Positions 35,636 through 44,070 of a stretch of DNA of 64,000 nucleotides are shown one piece after another (position 1 is the stretch's first letter; every line of letters starts with the position of its first letter). The position numbers were made by a program, and so were the translations under genes. Below the pieces are notes generated by a model. That model made no database searches. It was not told the origin of the DNA and worked only from the letters and a program-made list of their open reading frames with translations. The DNA comes from Candidatus Gastranaerophilales bacterium (GTDB lineage Bacteria > Cyanobacteriota > Vampirovibrionia > Gastranaerophilales > Gastranaerophilaceae): positions 41,091 through 105,090 of the forward strand of contig CALUVM010000005.1 of NCBI GenBank assembly GCA_944324255.1, given 5' to 3'.

Positions 35636-37102
35636 TTAAGTTCTAAAAGCTTTTGGACCAATCTGGTAGCGTTTGCAGTAACGTTTTAACTCCTTAATTA
35701 CAACCTCTGATAAAGCAAAAACCGCAATTAGATTTGGAACTGCCAGAAATAAAGTAACAGCATCTGACAAATTAATTATGCTCTTAAAATTCATTGCAGA
35801 ACCGGCAATAATACAAATACAATAGAATGCCTGAAAAACTTTTGAACGATTTTGTCCTTCTCCAAACAGGAAGTTCCAGGCTTTTAATCCGTAATATGAA
35901 CCGCATAGCATTGTAGATAAAACAAAGCAGCTTGCCATTATGGTCAATATAACAGGAAAGAAAGGGCAAATTGTAGCAAAAGCCTTGGAAGTTAATTCAA
36001 TTCCGGCAATTCCATCCACATTTAAATAAGCTCCGGATACAACAATAACAAATGCTGTAGCAACCCCGACAATAACAGTATCGACAAAAGGTTGTAAAAG
36101 AGAAATAAAAGCTTGAGCAACAGGCTTATTTGTATTTACAGCAGAAAATGCAATCGGGGCTGTTCCCAATCCTGATTCATTAGCGAACATTGCACGTCTG
36201 AAGCCCCATAAGAGGCATGCGAAAACTCCGCCCTGCATTGCTTTCGGAGAAAATGCTTCCCGTACAATTGTTACAAGAGCTTCCGGAAGATGTCCTATAT
36301 TAACAATACAAACTAAAAAAGCACTGATAACATACAAAGAACACATAACAGGGGTAACTTTAGAAGTAAATTTACCAATAGCTTTAATTCCTCCAATAAT
36401 AGTAAACCAGGTAATGACAGCAACAATAGTTCCCAGGATCCAGCCATTAGATGCAAAAATACTTCTACCTCCTCCTGTAACCTCTGTAAACTGGGCAGTC
36501 ATAGCATTTATTTGAAATAAATTCCAGCCTCCAATCATAGCAAAAATACAACATACAGCATAGGTTTTAGCTAAAACGGGTGCTATTTTTTGCAAATATT
36601 TTCCTCTTAATCCGGCTAGAATATAATACATAGGTCCACCGGAAACAGTTCCGTCCGGATTAGTTTTTCTGAATTTTACACCAAGAAGAACTTCAGCAAA
36701 CTTTAATGCCATGGAAAAAAGTCCGGCAACAATCATCCAGAATATAACTCCGGGACCTCCGATAGATACGGCGGCGGCAGAACCTGCAACATTTCCTATT
36801 CCGGCTGATGCGGAAATTGTAGCACTAAGAGCTTGAAAAGAAGATAATTCCCCTTTCTTTTTGCGTTGATATCCGGAAGGATTTTTATGTTTGTAGTTAT
36901 TGGTAATTAATTTTACAGCATGTTTAAATCCCCAAAAGCCGATAAAGCCGGTTTTTACGGTAAAGTAGGCTGCCGCAGTAATTAAAAGCGCAACAAGAAA
37001 CTCGACTTTTACTCCACCTATTGTAACAGATGAGAATATAAGCCCGGAAACTTTATCAGCTATCGGTGACAGCAGGCTATCTATTACGGCATCTAAATTC
37101 AT
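35636..37102 (-). CDS. Sodium:alanine (AGCS-family) symporter
   Basis: About eleven membrane helices; amino-acid carrier of the alanine or glycine:cation symporter family. GNVAGSAAAVSIGGPGVIFW and ANESGLGTAPIAFSAVNTNK are hallmark Na+/substrate-site sequences. The frame opens with TTG at 37120, but I prefer the ATG at 37102 (MNLDAVIDSLLSP), since neither start has a clear ribosome site. 488 residues from that ATG, typical length. Single gene between the synthase and the grpE unit. Confidence 0.9.
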   Translation of the reverse strand: MNLDAVIDSLLSPIADKVSGLIFSSVTIGGVKVEFLVALLITAAAYFTVKTGFIGFWGFKHAVKLITNNYKHKNPSGYQRKKKGELSSFQALSATISASAGIGNVAGSAAAVSIGGPGVIFWMIVAGLFSMALKFAEVLLGVKFRKTNPDGTVSGGPMYYILAGLRGKYLQKIAPVLAKTYAVCCIFAMIGGWNLFQINAMTAQFTEVTGGGRSIFASNGWILGTIVAVITWFTIIGGIKAIGKFTSKVTPVMCSLYVISAFLVCIVNIGHLPEALVTIVREAFSPKAMQGGVFACLLWGFRRAMFANESGLGTAPIAFSAVNTNKPVAQAFISLLQPFVDTVIVGVATAFVIVVSGAYLNVDGIAGIELTSKAFATICPFFPVILTIMASCFVLSTMLCGSYYGLKAWNFLFGEGQNRSKVFQAFYCICIIAGSAMNFKSIINLSDAVTLFLAVPNLIAVFALSEVVIKELKRYCKRYQIGPKAFRT

Positions 37103-37175
37103 AAAGCTATCATACAACAAAAATGTATTTTTATAAAATTATTAAAAAATAATAAACATTATCCCCATAACAAAT

Positions 37176-37203
37176 TTGATGGCTTATAATAATCTTATAT
37201 AAT
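37176..37203 (+). promoter_or_regulatory. Promoter of the grpE-dnaJ unit
   Basis: TTGATG (37176-37181) and perfect TATAAT (37198-37203), 16-base spacer. It would give a leader of only about 12 nt carrying AGGGGG. No CIRCE element (the HrcA inverted repeat) is present, so heat-shock control by HrcA is not supported here. Confidence 0.55.
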
Positions 37204-37221
37204 ATTGTTAGGGGGATAATT

Positions 37222-37815
37222 ATGGAAAATCCATTTAAAAAAGCAGTTGAAGATAAAAAAGAAGAGGAAGAAACAAAAGAAACCGAATCTGAAATTGAAG
37301 TCGATGAAAGTGTAAAAGAAGACAACATTGAAGCAACGACTGAAGAAGGGGCTTCACAAGAAGCTGCGGATTCCTGGAAAGAAAAATATGAACAGCTTAA
37401 TAACCAGTATATAAGACTTGCAGCGGATTTTGATAATTTCAGAAAAAGACAAGAACAAGAAAGAGAAGCTCTTTTAAAATACGGAGCTGAAAATACAGTA
37501 AAGAAACTGCTTGAAGTTATTGATAATTTTGACAGAGGGTTAAAAGCTATTGAAACTGTAGATGATTGTGATAAAGTAAAAGAGTGTTATAATTTAGCAT
37601 ACAAAAATTTTAACGACGTATTAACAAAAATAGGAGTAGAAGCTATAAAAGCAGAAGGCGAAGCATTTGATCCGAATTTGCATGAAGCTGTTATGCAGAC
37701 TCCTACTAACGACAAGCCGGAACATACAATAATAGCAGAACTCCAAAAAGGGTATAAGCTTGGCGATAAAGTCTTAAGACCGGCTCTTGTAAATGTTGCA
37801 ACTCCGGAAGGTTAG
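37222..37815 (+). CDS. grpE: Nucleotide-exchange factor of DnaK
   Basis: 197-residue GrpE. A long acidic N-terminal tail (residues 7-45, Glu-rich) leads to the coiled-coil and the signature WKEKYEQLNNQYIRLAADFD and NFRKRQEQEREALLKYG. The C-terminal beta-domain has EAFDPNLHEAVMQ and VLRPALVNVA. It drives ADP release from DnaK. dnaJ follows after 12 bases, but dnaK is absent from the cluster, so the chaperone operon is split in this genome. Confidence 0.95.
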   Translation: MENPFKKAVEDKKEEEETKETESEIEVDESVKEDNIEATTEEGASQEAADSWKEKYEQLNNQYIRLAADFDNFRKRQEQEREALLKYGAENTVKKLLEVIDNFDRGLKAIETVDDCDKVKECYNLAYKNFNDVLTKIGVEAIKAEGEAFDPNLHEAVMQTPTNDKPEHTIIAELQKGYKLGDKVLRPALVNVATPEG

Positions 37816-37827
37816 ATAGAATAAAAA

Positions 37828-38946
37828 ATGGCTGATTATTATGAAATACTGGGCGTTAGTAAAAACGCCACAAAAGATGAAATAAAAAGTGCTTTTAGAA
37901 AAATGGCTCGTAAATGGCACCCTGATATTAACAAAGCACCTGATGCAGAAGCTAAGTTTAAAGAACTTGGTAAAGCATACGAAACCCTTATGGATGACGA
38001 AAAACGAGCTACTTATGATAGATTTGGAGAGGACGGGCTAAAGAATGCCGGTTTTAATACTCAAGGTCCGTTTGCCGGCGGATTCGGAGATTTAGAAGAA
38101 GTATTTAACTCATTCTTTGGCGGAGGATTCGGTTTTGGAGGAACAAGAAGACAGGACCCTAATGCTCCGCAGCGAGGGGATGATTTAAGACTAGACTTAG
38201 AACTTGACTTTGAAGAAGCCGTTTTTGGAATCACTAAAGAAATTAAAATTGACCACCTTGAAACCTGCCCTACCTGTAAAGGTTCAGGAGCAAAAGACGG
38301 TGCAAAACCAGAAACTTGCCAGAATTGCGGAGGCTCCGGAAGAATCCAGCAGACGACACGAACTGTACTCGGGCACTTTACTCAAATTGTAACCTGTCCG
38401 ATTTGTCATGGGAAAGGTACTGTAATAAAAGATCCGTGCCCTGACTGTAAAGGTCAAGGACTTAAAGAAACTGAAAAGAAATTGGAAGTAAAAATTCCTG
38501 CAGGCGTAGATACAGGCTCAAAAATGAGATTATCACATGAAGGAGATGCCGGAATTAACGGAGGAATTGCCGGAGATTTATATATTGTAATTCATGTTAA
38601 ACCCTCACTTTATTATAAAAGAGAAGGAATTAATGTATTTACCCAGCTTGAAATTTCTCCGGCGCAAGCAGCTCTCGGAGATAGCGTAATAATAAAAACC
38701 CTTGACGGAGAAAAGAAAATAACGATTCCGGCTGGCATACAACATGGTGAAGTAGTTAAAATTAAAGGTGCCGGAGTACCAAGCATAACAAAACCGTCAA
38801 TGAGAGGGGATCACGTTGTTGTTATTACCATAAAAATTCCTGCAAAACTTTCAAATGAGGAAAAAGTTTTATATCAAAAACTTTATGAAATTCAAACATT
38901 GAAAAAAGATTCGGTTAAAGAACGTTTAAAAGGTGTTTTTAAATAG
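37828..38946 (+). CDS. dnaJ: Hsp40 co-chaperone
   Basis: 372-residue type-I DnaJ. J-domain DYYEILGVSKNATKDEIK with HPD (KWHPDI) at the N-terminus, then a Gly/Phe-rich linker (GGFGDLEEVFNSFFGGGFG). Four CxxCxGxG zinc repeats follow: CPTCKGSG, CQNCGGSG, CPICHGKG and CPDCKGQG, then the C-terminal substrate-binding domains. It stimulates DnaK ATPase. The region is complete, so a full DnaJ function is expected with DnaK encoded elsewhere. Confidence 0.97.
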   Translation: MADYYEILGVSKNATKDEIKSAFRKMARKWHPDINKAPDAEAKFKELGKAYETLMDDEKRATYDRFGEDGLKNAGFNTQGPFAGGFGDLEEVFNSFFGGGFGFGGTRRQDPNAPQRGDDLRLDLELDFEEAVFGITKEIKIDHLETCPTCKGSGAKDGAKPETCQNCGGSGRIQQTTRTVLGHFTQIVTCPICHGKGTVIKDPCPDCKGQGLKETEKKLEVKIPAGVDTGSKMRLSHEGDAGINGGIAGDLYIVIHVKPSLYYKREGINVFTQLEISPAQAALGDSVIIKTLDGEKKITIPAGIQHGEVVKIKGAGVPSITKPSMRGDHVVVITIKIPAKLSNEEKVLYQKLYEIQTLKKDSVKERLKGVFK

Positions 38947-38997
38947 AAATAATTGTGGTAAAATTATTTTGTCTGAAAAGAGGTTGGGAGATTTAAT

Positions 38998-40431
38998 TTG
39001 CGAAAACTACTTTTAACAATAGGAATTTTTCTTATTTCCTGTGCCAGTGTTTTTGCGGCAAAGCTTCCTGATGATGTCAGAAATTACATTAATACAAACA
39101 TCCCCGGCGCTGACATAAGATTTGACGGAGTTATTATATTTCCATCAAATACTATTTATTTACCTCTGTTTCCATCTTTATTTTCTGACATAACAAAATT
39201 ACAGATTAAAGAAACCATTCCGGCAAATAAAAACCTTAAGCAGGAACCTGATATAGTTATTTTCAATAATGATTTTGTCTTACTTAAAGTTTTAACAGAT
39301 AACGAAGGAAACAGAACAGTTCTGCATATGCCAATTCCACCTCTACAGGTAAGAACCGGTCTGTTGCCGCAAGACATGCTTGTTCCTAGCGGGCTGATTA
39401 TACCGGAAAACCTTAAAGGTATTATAGGAAACCTGAAAATAGATACTAAAGGTGAAGATGTCATAAAAGTTGATACAAAAGAAACATTCGAAGAGTTTTT
39501 ATCCGAAACAGAACCTGAAATAACTCAGACATTAATATCTCAATTAAAAAATAAAATACTCTATGTAACCACTAATTACTCAAAAAATATTCAGGTTGTC
39601 GAACCTGCTCAAGCTTCTCCGAAATACGCATTGGCGCAAAAATCAATACCTATTGATATAAAAGCAGTATCTAACGGAAAATTTTTACTCGTAACTTCAT
39701 TTGAACGTCCGTTTGTAGATGTTATATCCGTTTCGGATTCTCGATTTATCAAACAGATTGACCTGCCTTCAAACCCTGAAGAGATTCTGGTAGATGAATC
39801 TTCTGAAAAAGCTTATATAACATCTCCTCTGGCATCCACTATTTTTGTTATAGATTTAAAAAGCATGTCACTTATTCAAAAAATAAAAGTTAATGGTTAT
39901 TGTGAGAAACTTTTGTTAAGCAATAATAAATTATTTTATGTAGATAAATTAAACCATGAAATCTGGGCAATTGAACTTGATAATGATTACGAATTAAAAG
40001 ATATCGGAAAATTTCCGAATGTTTCTGCCTTAGCCTTTAAAGATAACAAGCTCTATATTTCAAGCAGGACTAAAAGCAGGATTGCTGTTATCGACTATTC
40101 TACTCTTGGCTTAATCAATGAATTTACTACAGTAAACAAACCTGTTGCAATGAAAGTATTTAATAACAGCATTTATGTTTTAGGAGCTCAGAATAACGAA
40201 TTACAGCGTATAGTTAACGGTTCTGTTGTTGATACTATTTTATTGAATACGGAAGGATTCTCCACCGGTTTTCATATAATAAGCGGAACAAATTTAGGTG
40301 TTATTGCAGATATGAAAACTAACAAGTACTCAATCATAGACCTGGCAAAAGGAAAACTGTTAAAAACATATTCCTTAAATATTCCAATTAAAGATATAAT
40401 TATAACTGACAAAGTAAAACTTTTTGATTAG
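38998..40431 (+). CDS. Secreted YncE-like beta-propeller protein
   Basis: 477 residues. Sec signal peptide (RKLLLTIGIFLISCASVFA, cleavage near residue 21). Residues about 185-470 show repeated four-stranded blades such as KIEILYVTT-like, EEILVDESSEKAYITSPLAST and FVIDLKSMSLIQKIKV, typical of YncE / lactonase-type seven-bladed propellers. The N-terminal 180 residues are an unrecognised beta-rich domain. TTG start with GGGAG 7 bases upstream. Function unknown; periplasmic binding is plausible. Confidence 0.68.
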   Translation: MRKLLLTIGIFLISCASVFAAKLPDDVRNYINTNIPGADIRFDGVIIFPSNTIYLPLFPSLFSDITKLQIKETIPANKNLKQEPDIVIFNNDFVLLKVLTDNEGNRTVLHMPIPPLQVRTGLLPQDMLVPSGLIIPENLKGIIGNLKIDTKGEDVIKVDTKETFEEFLSETEPEITQTLISQLKNKILYVTTNYSKNIQVVEPAQASPKYALAQKSIPIDIKAVSNGKFLLVTSFERPFVDVISVSDSRFIKQIDLPSNPEEILVDESSEKAYITSPLASTIFVIDLKSMSLIQKIKVNGYCEKLLLSNNKLFYVDKLNHEIWAIELDNDYELKDIGKFPNVSALAFKDNKLYISSRTKSRIAVIDYSTLGLINEFTTVNKPVAMKVFNNSIYVLGAQNNELQRIVNGSVVDTILLNTEGFSTGFHIISGTNLGVIADMKTNKYSIIDLAKGKLLKTYSLNIPIKDIIITDKVKLFD

Positions 40432-40438
40432 GTGAAAA

Positions 40439-41008
40439 ATGGACATAATATTTGATAACATTACCTCTGAGACTTTAGCCGGACTTGAAGAAACACAAAG
40501 ACAATTCTGGAACATTCCTCGTGTTACGGGCGGCTTGATAAATATGTTTATAAAAATGATGGAAGTAAAAAACGCTCTTGAGATTGGAACTTCTAACGGA
40601 TATTCCGGATTATGGATTGCAAAAGCTCTTAAAGAAACTGGCGGAAAGCTTACGACTATAGAGTATTACGAAAAAAGACAAAGTATAGCGATAGAAAATT
40701 TCAAAAAATGCGGAGTCTTTGATTTAGTTCGACCGTTGCAAGGTGATGCAATAGAAACTATTCTTTCATTCCCGCCGGAAGAGAAGTTTGATTTTGTATT
40801 TATTGATGCTAATAAAAGACAGTATGTTGAATACTTTAAACTTATTAAACCGCATTTAACCCCAAAAGCTTTGATAGTAGCTGATAATATAACCTCGCAC
40901 GCTGAAAAAGTTCAAACATTTGTAGATGCAGTAGATGCAGATGCGGATTTTCAGTATGAAATAGTCGATACACCAGGCGGGATACTTGTTGCTTATAAAA
41001 ATAACTAA
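40439..41008 (+). CDS. O-methyltransferase (class I, CCoAOMT-like)
   Basis: 189-residue SAM-dependent methyltransferase. NALEIGTSNGYSGLWIAKAL is motif I, and FDFVFIDANKRQYVEYF holds the metal-binding Asp (D in FIDA). LIVADNITSH continues the metal site. It resembles bacterial catechol/caffeoyl-CoA-type O-methyltransferases; acceptor unknown. It starts 7 bases after the propeller gene and is probably co-transcribed with it. Convergent with the sigma-factor gene two bases downstream. Confidence 0.85.
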   Translation: MDIIFDNITSETLAGLEETQRQFWNIPRVTGGLINMFIKMMEVKNALEIGTSNGYSGLWIAKALKETGGKLTTIEYYEKRQSIAIENFKKCGVFDLVRPLQGDAIETILSFPPEEKFDFVFIDANKRQYVEYFKLIKPHLTPKALIVADNITSHAEKVQTFVDAVDADADFQYEIVDTPGGILVAYKNN

Positions 41009-41010
41009 GC

Positions 41011-41697
41011 TTAATAGTCTTCTCTGCCGCGGCTCTTTAGGTATTCACGTATCTGGTTAAGAGAATATTGGATAATTCTTGTAATTCTTGAAGGTGAAAG
41101 ACCTACCATTGTTGCAATATCCTTTGCCTGCATATTACGGTAAAATCGATATTCGACAACGGTTCTCTCTTTTTGAGGTAATTTCGCAATGGCTTGTTTA
41201 ATCAATCTGCTCATCTCAACGATTTCTGCCTTCTCATCAGGCATTGCAGACGGGTCTTTAATAAAATCAAACGGGGAAGCATTATCCGTTGCTGCTGCCG
41301 CTAAACCATCAATAGACAGAATTGTTTCGTAAACAGCTTCACGAACCTTGCTGGGAGATATTGCAAACCCCATATCTCCGTCAGCTGAATCTTCTGCAAT
41401 GGAGTCAGAAATATACGGATCAGTTTCATCATCCTTTTTATGCTTAAGGGTATACCATTTATAACGGTGTCTTAATTCATTTCTTATTGCCCAGCGGACA
41501 GCTGTACCGATATAAGCTTCATTGTAGTTCGCAAGCTGTTCTTCGGATTTGCCTTTTATAAGAGTTTGTATTGCAATAATACCTATACTAACCAGCTCTT
41601 CATACTCAATCATATGGTTAGGTACTCTTCTATGCTCAACTCTTGCTATTTTCTGTACAATACCGACGTATTGTTTAAGTAAAGTCTTGTTATCCAT
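41011..41697 (-). CDS. Sigma-70-family factor, FliA-like, next to flhB
   Basis: 228 residues with sigma region 2 (EELVSIGIIAIQTLIKGK, then AVRWAIRNELRHRYKW) and region 4 HTH (LPQKERTVVEYRFYRNMQAKDIATMVGLSPSRITRI). A charged, less conserved linker (SPFDFIKDPSAMPDE) occupies region 3. The flhB gene lies 20 bases upstream on the same strand, so it is plausibly the flagellar sigma-28 (FliA) of this lineage; SigF-type factors are an alternative. No clear FliA box is visible in this window. Confidence 0.7.
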   Translation of the reverse strand: MDNKTLLKQYVGIVQKIARVEHRRVPNHMIEYEELVSIGIIAIQTLIKGKSEEQLANYNEAYIGTAVRWAIRNELRHRYKWYTLKHKKDDETDPYISDSIAEDSADGDMGFAISPSKVREAVYETILSIDGLAAAATDNASPFDFIKDPSAMPDEKAEIVEMSRLIKQAIAKLPQKERTVVEYRFYRNMQAKDIATMVGLSPSRITRIIQYSLNQIREYLKSRGREDY

Positions 41698-41717
41698 CTT
41701 CTCTTATCTAACTAACC

Positions 41718-42794
41718 TTACTTAATATTACCTTGATTTTGATTATTTTTCAAGCCGTACACAAAAAGTAAAATTTCTGCTACAGCCTTATATAATTCAG
41801 GTGGTATCTGCTGGTTTAAATCAACCATTCTAAATAATGCTCTTGCAACCGGAGGATTATCAATAACAGGAACATTATGCTGTAATGCAATATCAATTAT
41901 TTTCTTTGCAATCAGCTCTGTACCTTTTGCAGTAAGGGTTGGAGATTGCATTGTTTCCGCATCATATTTTAATGCACATGCGACATGGACAGGATTTCTA
42001 ACAACAAAATCAGCATCAGGGACTGAATCCATTGCCCCTTGTTGGAGCATTTGCATACGGCGCTGCCGGAGTGCAGCTTTTACATGAGGGTCCCCTTCAG
42101 AGTTTTTATATTCGTCTTTGATTTCTTTAAAAGACATTTTCTGGTCTTTCAAGAACTTCCATTTTGTAACACCGTAGTCAGCAGCCGCTATTATAAGAAA
42201 TGCAATACATGCTTTATAAATAAATTCAATAACAAGTTTACCAAATTCAATCATAATAGCAAAATTATTCTCAATGGCAGCAAGTCCAAGAATATCCTCG
42301 AGATGATCGGAATAAACAGACCAGCCGACCCAGCCTAAAACGGCAACTTTTAAAATATTTTTACCAAGTTCAAACAGGGTCTTAACCTGAAAAAGGTTTT
42401 TGAAATATTTAGTAGGATTAAGTTTATCAAGCTTTGGTACTAGAGGTGCGGTAGCAACCAGAGGTCCGACTTGCAGAAAATCTCCTATCATAGAAACAAA
42501 AGCCGCTACTATTAAAATAGAACCTATAATCAAAGCTGCCGGAATAATTGTAACTGTAAATATATAAGAAAATCCTATTTGCTCCAGCGTATGGTTTGGA
42601 ATCTGTTCATAAAGAGTTCTGAAAAGTCCGACTATAAGCTTCCAGATAAGAGGAGCCATCATGTTTATAAATGCAAACATTACAAGAAGAGATAGCGCAG
42701 TGGACACATCTTTAGATTTTACGACCTGTCCCTCTTTTCTTGCCCTCTCTAATTTCTGGGGAGTAGCATCAAACTGTTTATCTTCATCACCCAT
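41718..42794 (-). CDS. flhB: Flagellar type III export switch protein
   Basis: 358-residue export-gate protein that switches substrate specificity after self-cleavage in its C-terminal domain. The N-terminal EDKQFDATPQKLERARKEGQ and four membrane helices are typical. The autocleavage site normally NPTH is NPVH at residues 267-270; Asn-Pro and His are retained, so cleavage is likely. A basic linker (QKMSFKEIKDEYKNSEG) precedes it. It is the FlhB type rather than a virulence SctU type given fliO and a flagellar-type sigma nearby, but this is context-based. Confidence 0.9.
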   Translation of the reverse strand: MGDEDKQFDATPQKLERARKEGQVVKSKDVSTALSLLVMFAFINMMAPLIWKLIVGLFRTLYEQIPNHTLEQIGFSYIFTVTIIPAALIIGSILIVAAFVSMIGDFLQVGPLVATAPLVPKLDKLNPTKYFKNLFQVKTLFELGKNILKVAVLGWVGWSVYSDHLEDILGLAAIENNFAIMIEFGKLVIEFIYKACIAFLIIAAADYGVTKWKFLKDQKMSFKEIKDEYKNSEGDPHVKAALRQRRMQMLQQGAMDSVPDADFVVRNPVHVACALKYDAETMQSPTLTAKGTELIAKKIIDIALQHNVPVIDNPPVARALFRMVDLNQQIPPELYKAVAEILLFVYGLKNNQNQGNIK

Positions 42795-42891
42795 TCGGAT
42801 TAATACCTGTTTTAGTCGGATCCTGTACTTTTTATTCTATCATAAAGTTATATTTTATTGTACAATTGTCTTGAATAAGGAGTTTAAATTT

Positions 42892-43191
42892 ATGAAAAAT
42901 TTGTTATTTATAATTCTAGCTTTATTATCACTAGCCGGAGCCGGAGCTTCTGCGGTTTACCTTACAGGAATATTGGCTCCGGGATTAATTTTCTTTTGCG
43001 GATTCCTATTTGGTGTATTTTTAATGAATATAAAAGTAAATGTCAAAAATGATAAGATAAACTCATATAAACGTGAATTGGAAAAAGAGTCTATTGCAAG
43101 CAGTGAAAATTCTTCCAGAGTAAAAGTTCTTGAATCAAAGATTGAAGTTCTAGAAAAAGCGTTGGAAACCGCACTCAAATCCAATGGATGA
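42892..43191 (+). CDS. Small membrane protein with coiled-coil tail (LapA-like)
   Basis: 99 residues: two adjacent hydrophobic helices (about 3-25 and 28-50), then a cytosolic coiled-coil (EKESIASSENSSRVKVLESK, IEVLEKALETAL). This layout resembles LapA/DUF1049 proteins of envelope assembly. I use the ATG at 42892 with AAGGAG 9 bases upstream; a longer frame from 42661 would read antisense through flhB. Unknown function. Confidence 0.68.
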   Translation: MKNLLFIILALLSLAGAGASAVYLTGILAPGLIFFCGFLFGVFLMNIKVNVKNDKINSYKRELEKESIASSENSSRVKVLESKIEVLEKALETALKSNG

Positions 43192-43244
43192 TGAGTAAAT
43201 AAAGTAAAGATAACAAGATAATAAGAACTCATTCATTTTATTGA

Positions 43245-43273
43245 TTGTTTGTCACGGTGATTTATTGTAAAAT
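43245..43273 (+). promoter_or_regulatory. Promoter of clpP
   Basis: TTGTTT (43245-43250) and TAAAAT (43268-43273), 17-base spacer, about 24 bases before the ATG. Confidence 0.5.
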
Positions 43274-43296
43274 GCTCATAACACAAGGAGAAATTT

Positions 43297-43905
43297 ATGA
43301 CAGATATGAAGAAAATATTGAGCTATGTGCCTACAGTTATTGAATCGTCTTCGAGAGGAGAAAAATCCTTTGATATCTTTTCAAGACTGTTAAGAGAAAG
43401 AATTATTTTTTTAGGAACAGAAATAGATGATGACGTGGCAAATTCAGTTGTTGCACAGCTTTTATTATTAGACAGCGAAAACCCTGAAAAAGATATTATG
43501 CTTTATATTAATTCTCCTGGCGGTGTTATTACAGCCGGCATGGCTATATATGACACAATGAATCTTATTAAGGCTGATGTGCAGACTATTTGTTTAGGCG
43601 AAGCTGCTTCAATGGGAGCATTTCTTCTTTCCTCAGGTGCTAAAGGCAAGAGAATGGCTCTTCCTAGTGCAAGAATTATGATTCACCAGCCATTGGGCGG
43701 AGCTAAAGGTCAGGCTACAGATATTGAACTTGAAGCAAAAGAAATTTTGAGAATGAAAGATATGTTAATCGGCATTATGGCAGAAAATTCAGGACAGCCG
43801 TTTGACAAGGTCAAAGAAGATTGTGAAAGAGACCACTACCTTTCAGCTGCGGAAGCCGTTGAATACGGGTTGATTGATAAAGTTGTTACTTCTGTGAATG
43901 AATAA
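43297..43905 (+). CDS. clpP: ATP-dependent Clp protease proteolytic subunit
   Basis: 202-residue serine peptidase forming the ClpP tetradecamer that degrades substrates delivered by ClpX/ClpA-type ATPases. Triad: S105 ([17 protein letters not shown]), H130 ([17 protein letters not shown]) and D179 ([16 protein letters not shown]). [19 protein letters not shown] is the oxyanion/ head-domain block. Strong AAGGAG site. No clpX adjoins. Ended by its own terminator. Confidence 0.97.
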   Translation: MTDMKKILSYVPTVIESSSRGEKSFDIFSRLLRERIIFLGTEIDDDVANSVVAQLLLLDSENPEKDIMLYINSPGGVITAGMAIYDTMNLIKADVQTICLGEAASMGAFLLSSGAKGKRMALPSARIMIHQPLGGAKGQATDIELEAKEILRMKDMLIGIMAENSGQPFDKVKEDCERDHYLSAAEAVEYGLIDKVVTSVNE

Positions 43906-43922
43906 AATGTTATCATATTTAA

Positions 43923-43966
43923 TAAAAAAGGTCGTTTTATAATTTATAAAAAACGACCTTTTTTAT
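43923..43966 (+). terminator. Intrinsic terminator after clpP
   Basis: AAAAAAGGTCGTTTTAT and ATAAAAAACGACCTTTTTT form a long A/T-flanked stem around AATTT, ending in a T-run. Confidence 0.88.
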
Positions 43967-43969
43967 TTC

Positions 43970-43998
43970 TTGCTTTTTACCACCCTTCGTACTAGAAT
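43970..43998 (+). promoter_or_regulatory. Promoter of metK
   Basis: TTGCTT (43970-43975) and TAGAAT (43993-43998) with a 17-base spacer, just after the clpP terminator. Start near 44005 gives a leader of about 66 nt. Confidence 0.6.
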
Positions 43999-44012
43999 GT
44001 TGCTATTGTGTA

Positions 44013-44063
44013 ACCGGGTCGGAATTAAAAACCTTACCGGTGGTAATAATATAAATTAAGGAG
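44013..44063 (+). promoter_or_regulatory. Predicted H-type pseudoknot leader of metK hiding the Shine-Dalgarno
   Basis: Stem 1: ACCGG (44013-44017) with CCGGT (44037-44041). Stem 2: CCTTA (44032-44036), inside the stem 1 loop, pairs TAAGG (44057-44061), which is part of the AAGGAG ribosome site. The stems are directly adjacent and could stack; the linkers are 14 and 15 nt and A-rich. This is the plan of small translational riboswitches. It does not match the SAM classes I can recall, so a SAM sensor is only a hypothesis. Confidence 0.4.
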
Positions 44064-44070
44064 TAAAAAA

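Noticed and set aside
37130..37222. CIRCE/HrcA heat-shock element before grpE
   Set aside because: No TTAGCACTC-N9-GAGTGCTAA-like repeat present.
41011..42794. Virulence type III secretion rather than flagellum
   Set aside because: fliO is a flagellar gene and no secretion-needle genes appear; context favours flagellar export.
42661..43191. Longer 176-residue frame for the LapA-like protein
   Set aside because: The first 77 codons run antisense through flhB; the ATG at 42892 has a good ribosome site.
43977..44046. TTACCACC ... GGTGGTAA inverted repeat around the metK promoter
   Set aside because: The left arm lies between the -35 and -10, so it would not be in the RNA if the promoter is right; kept the pseudoknot instead.
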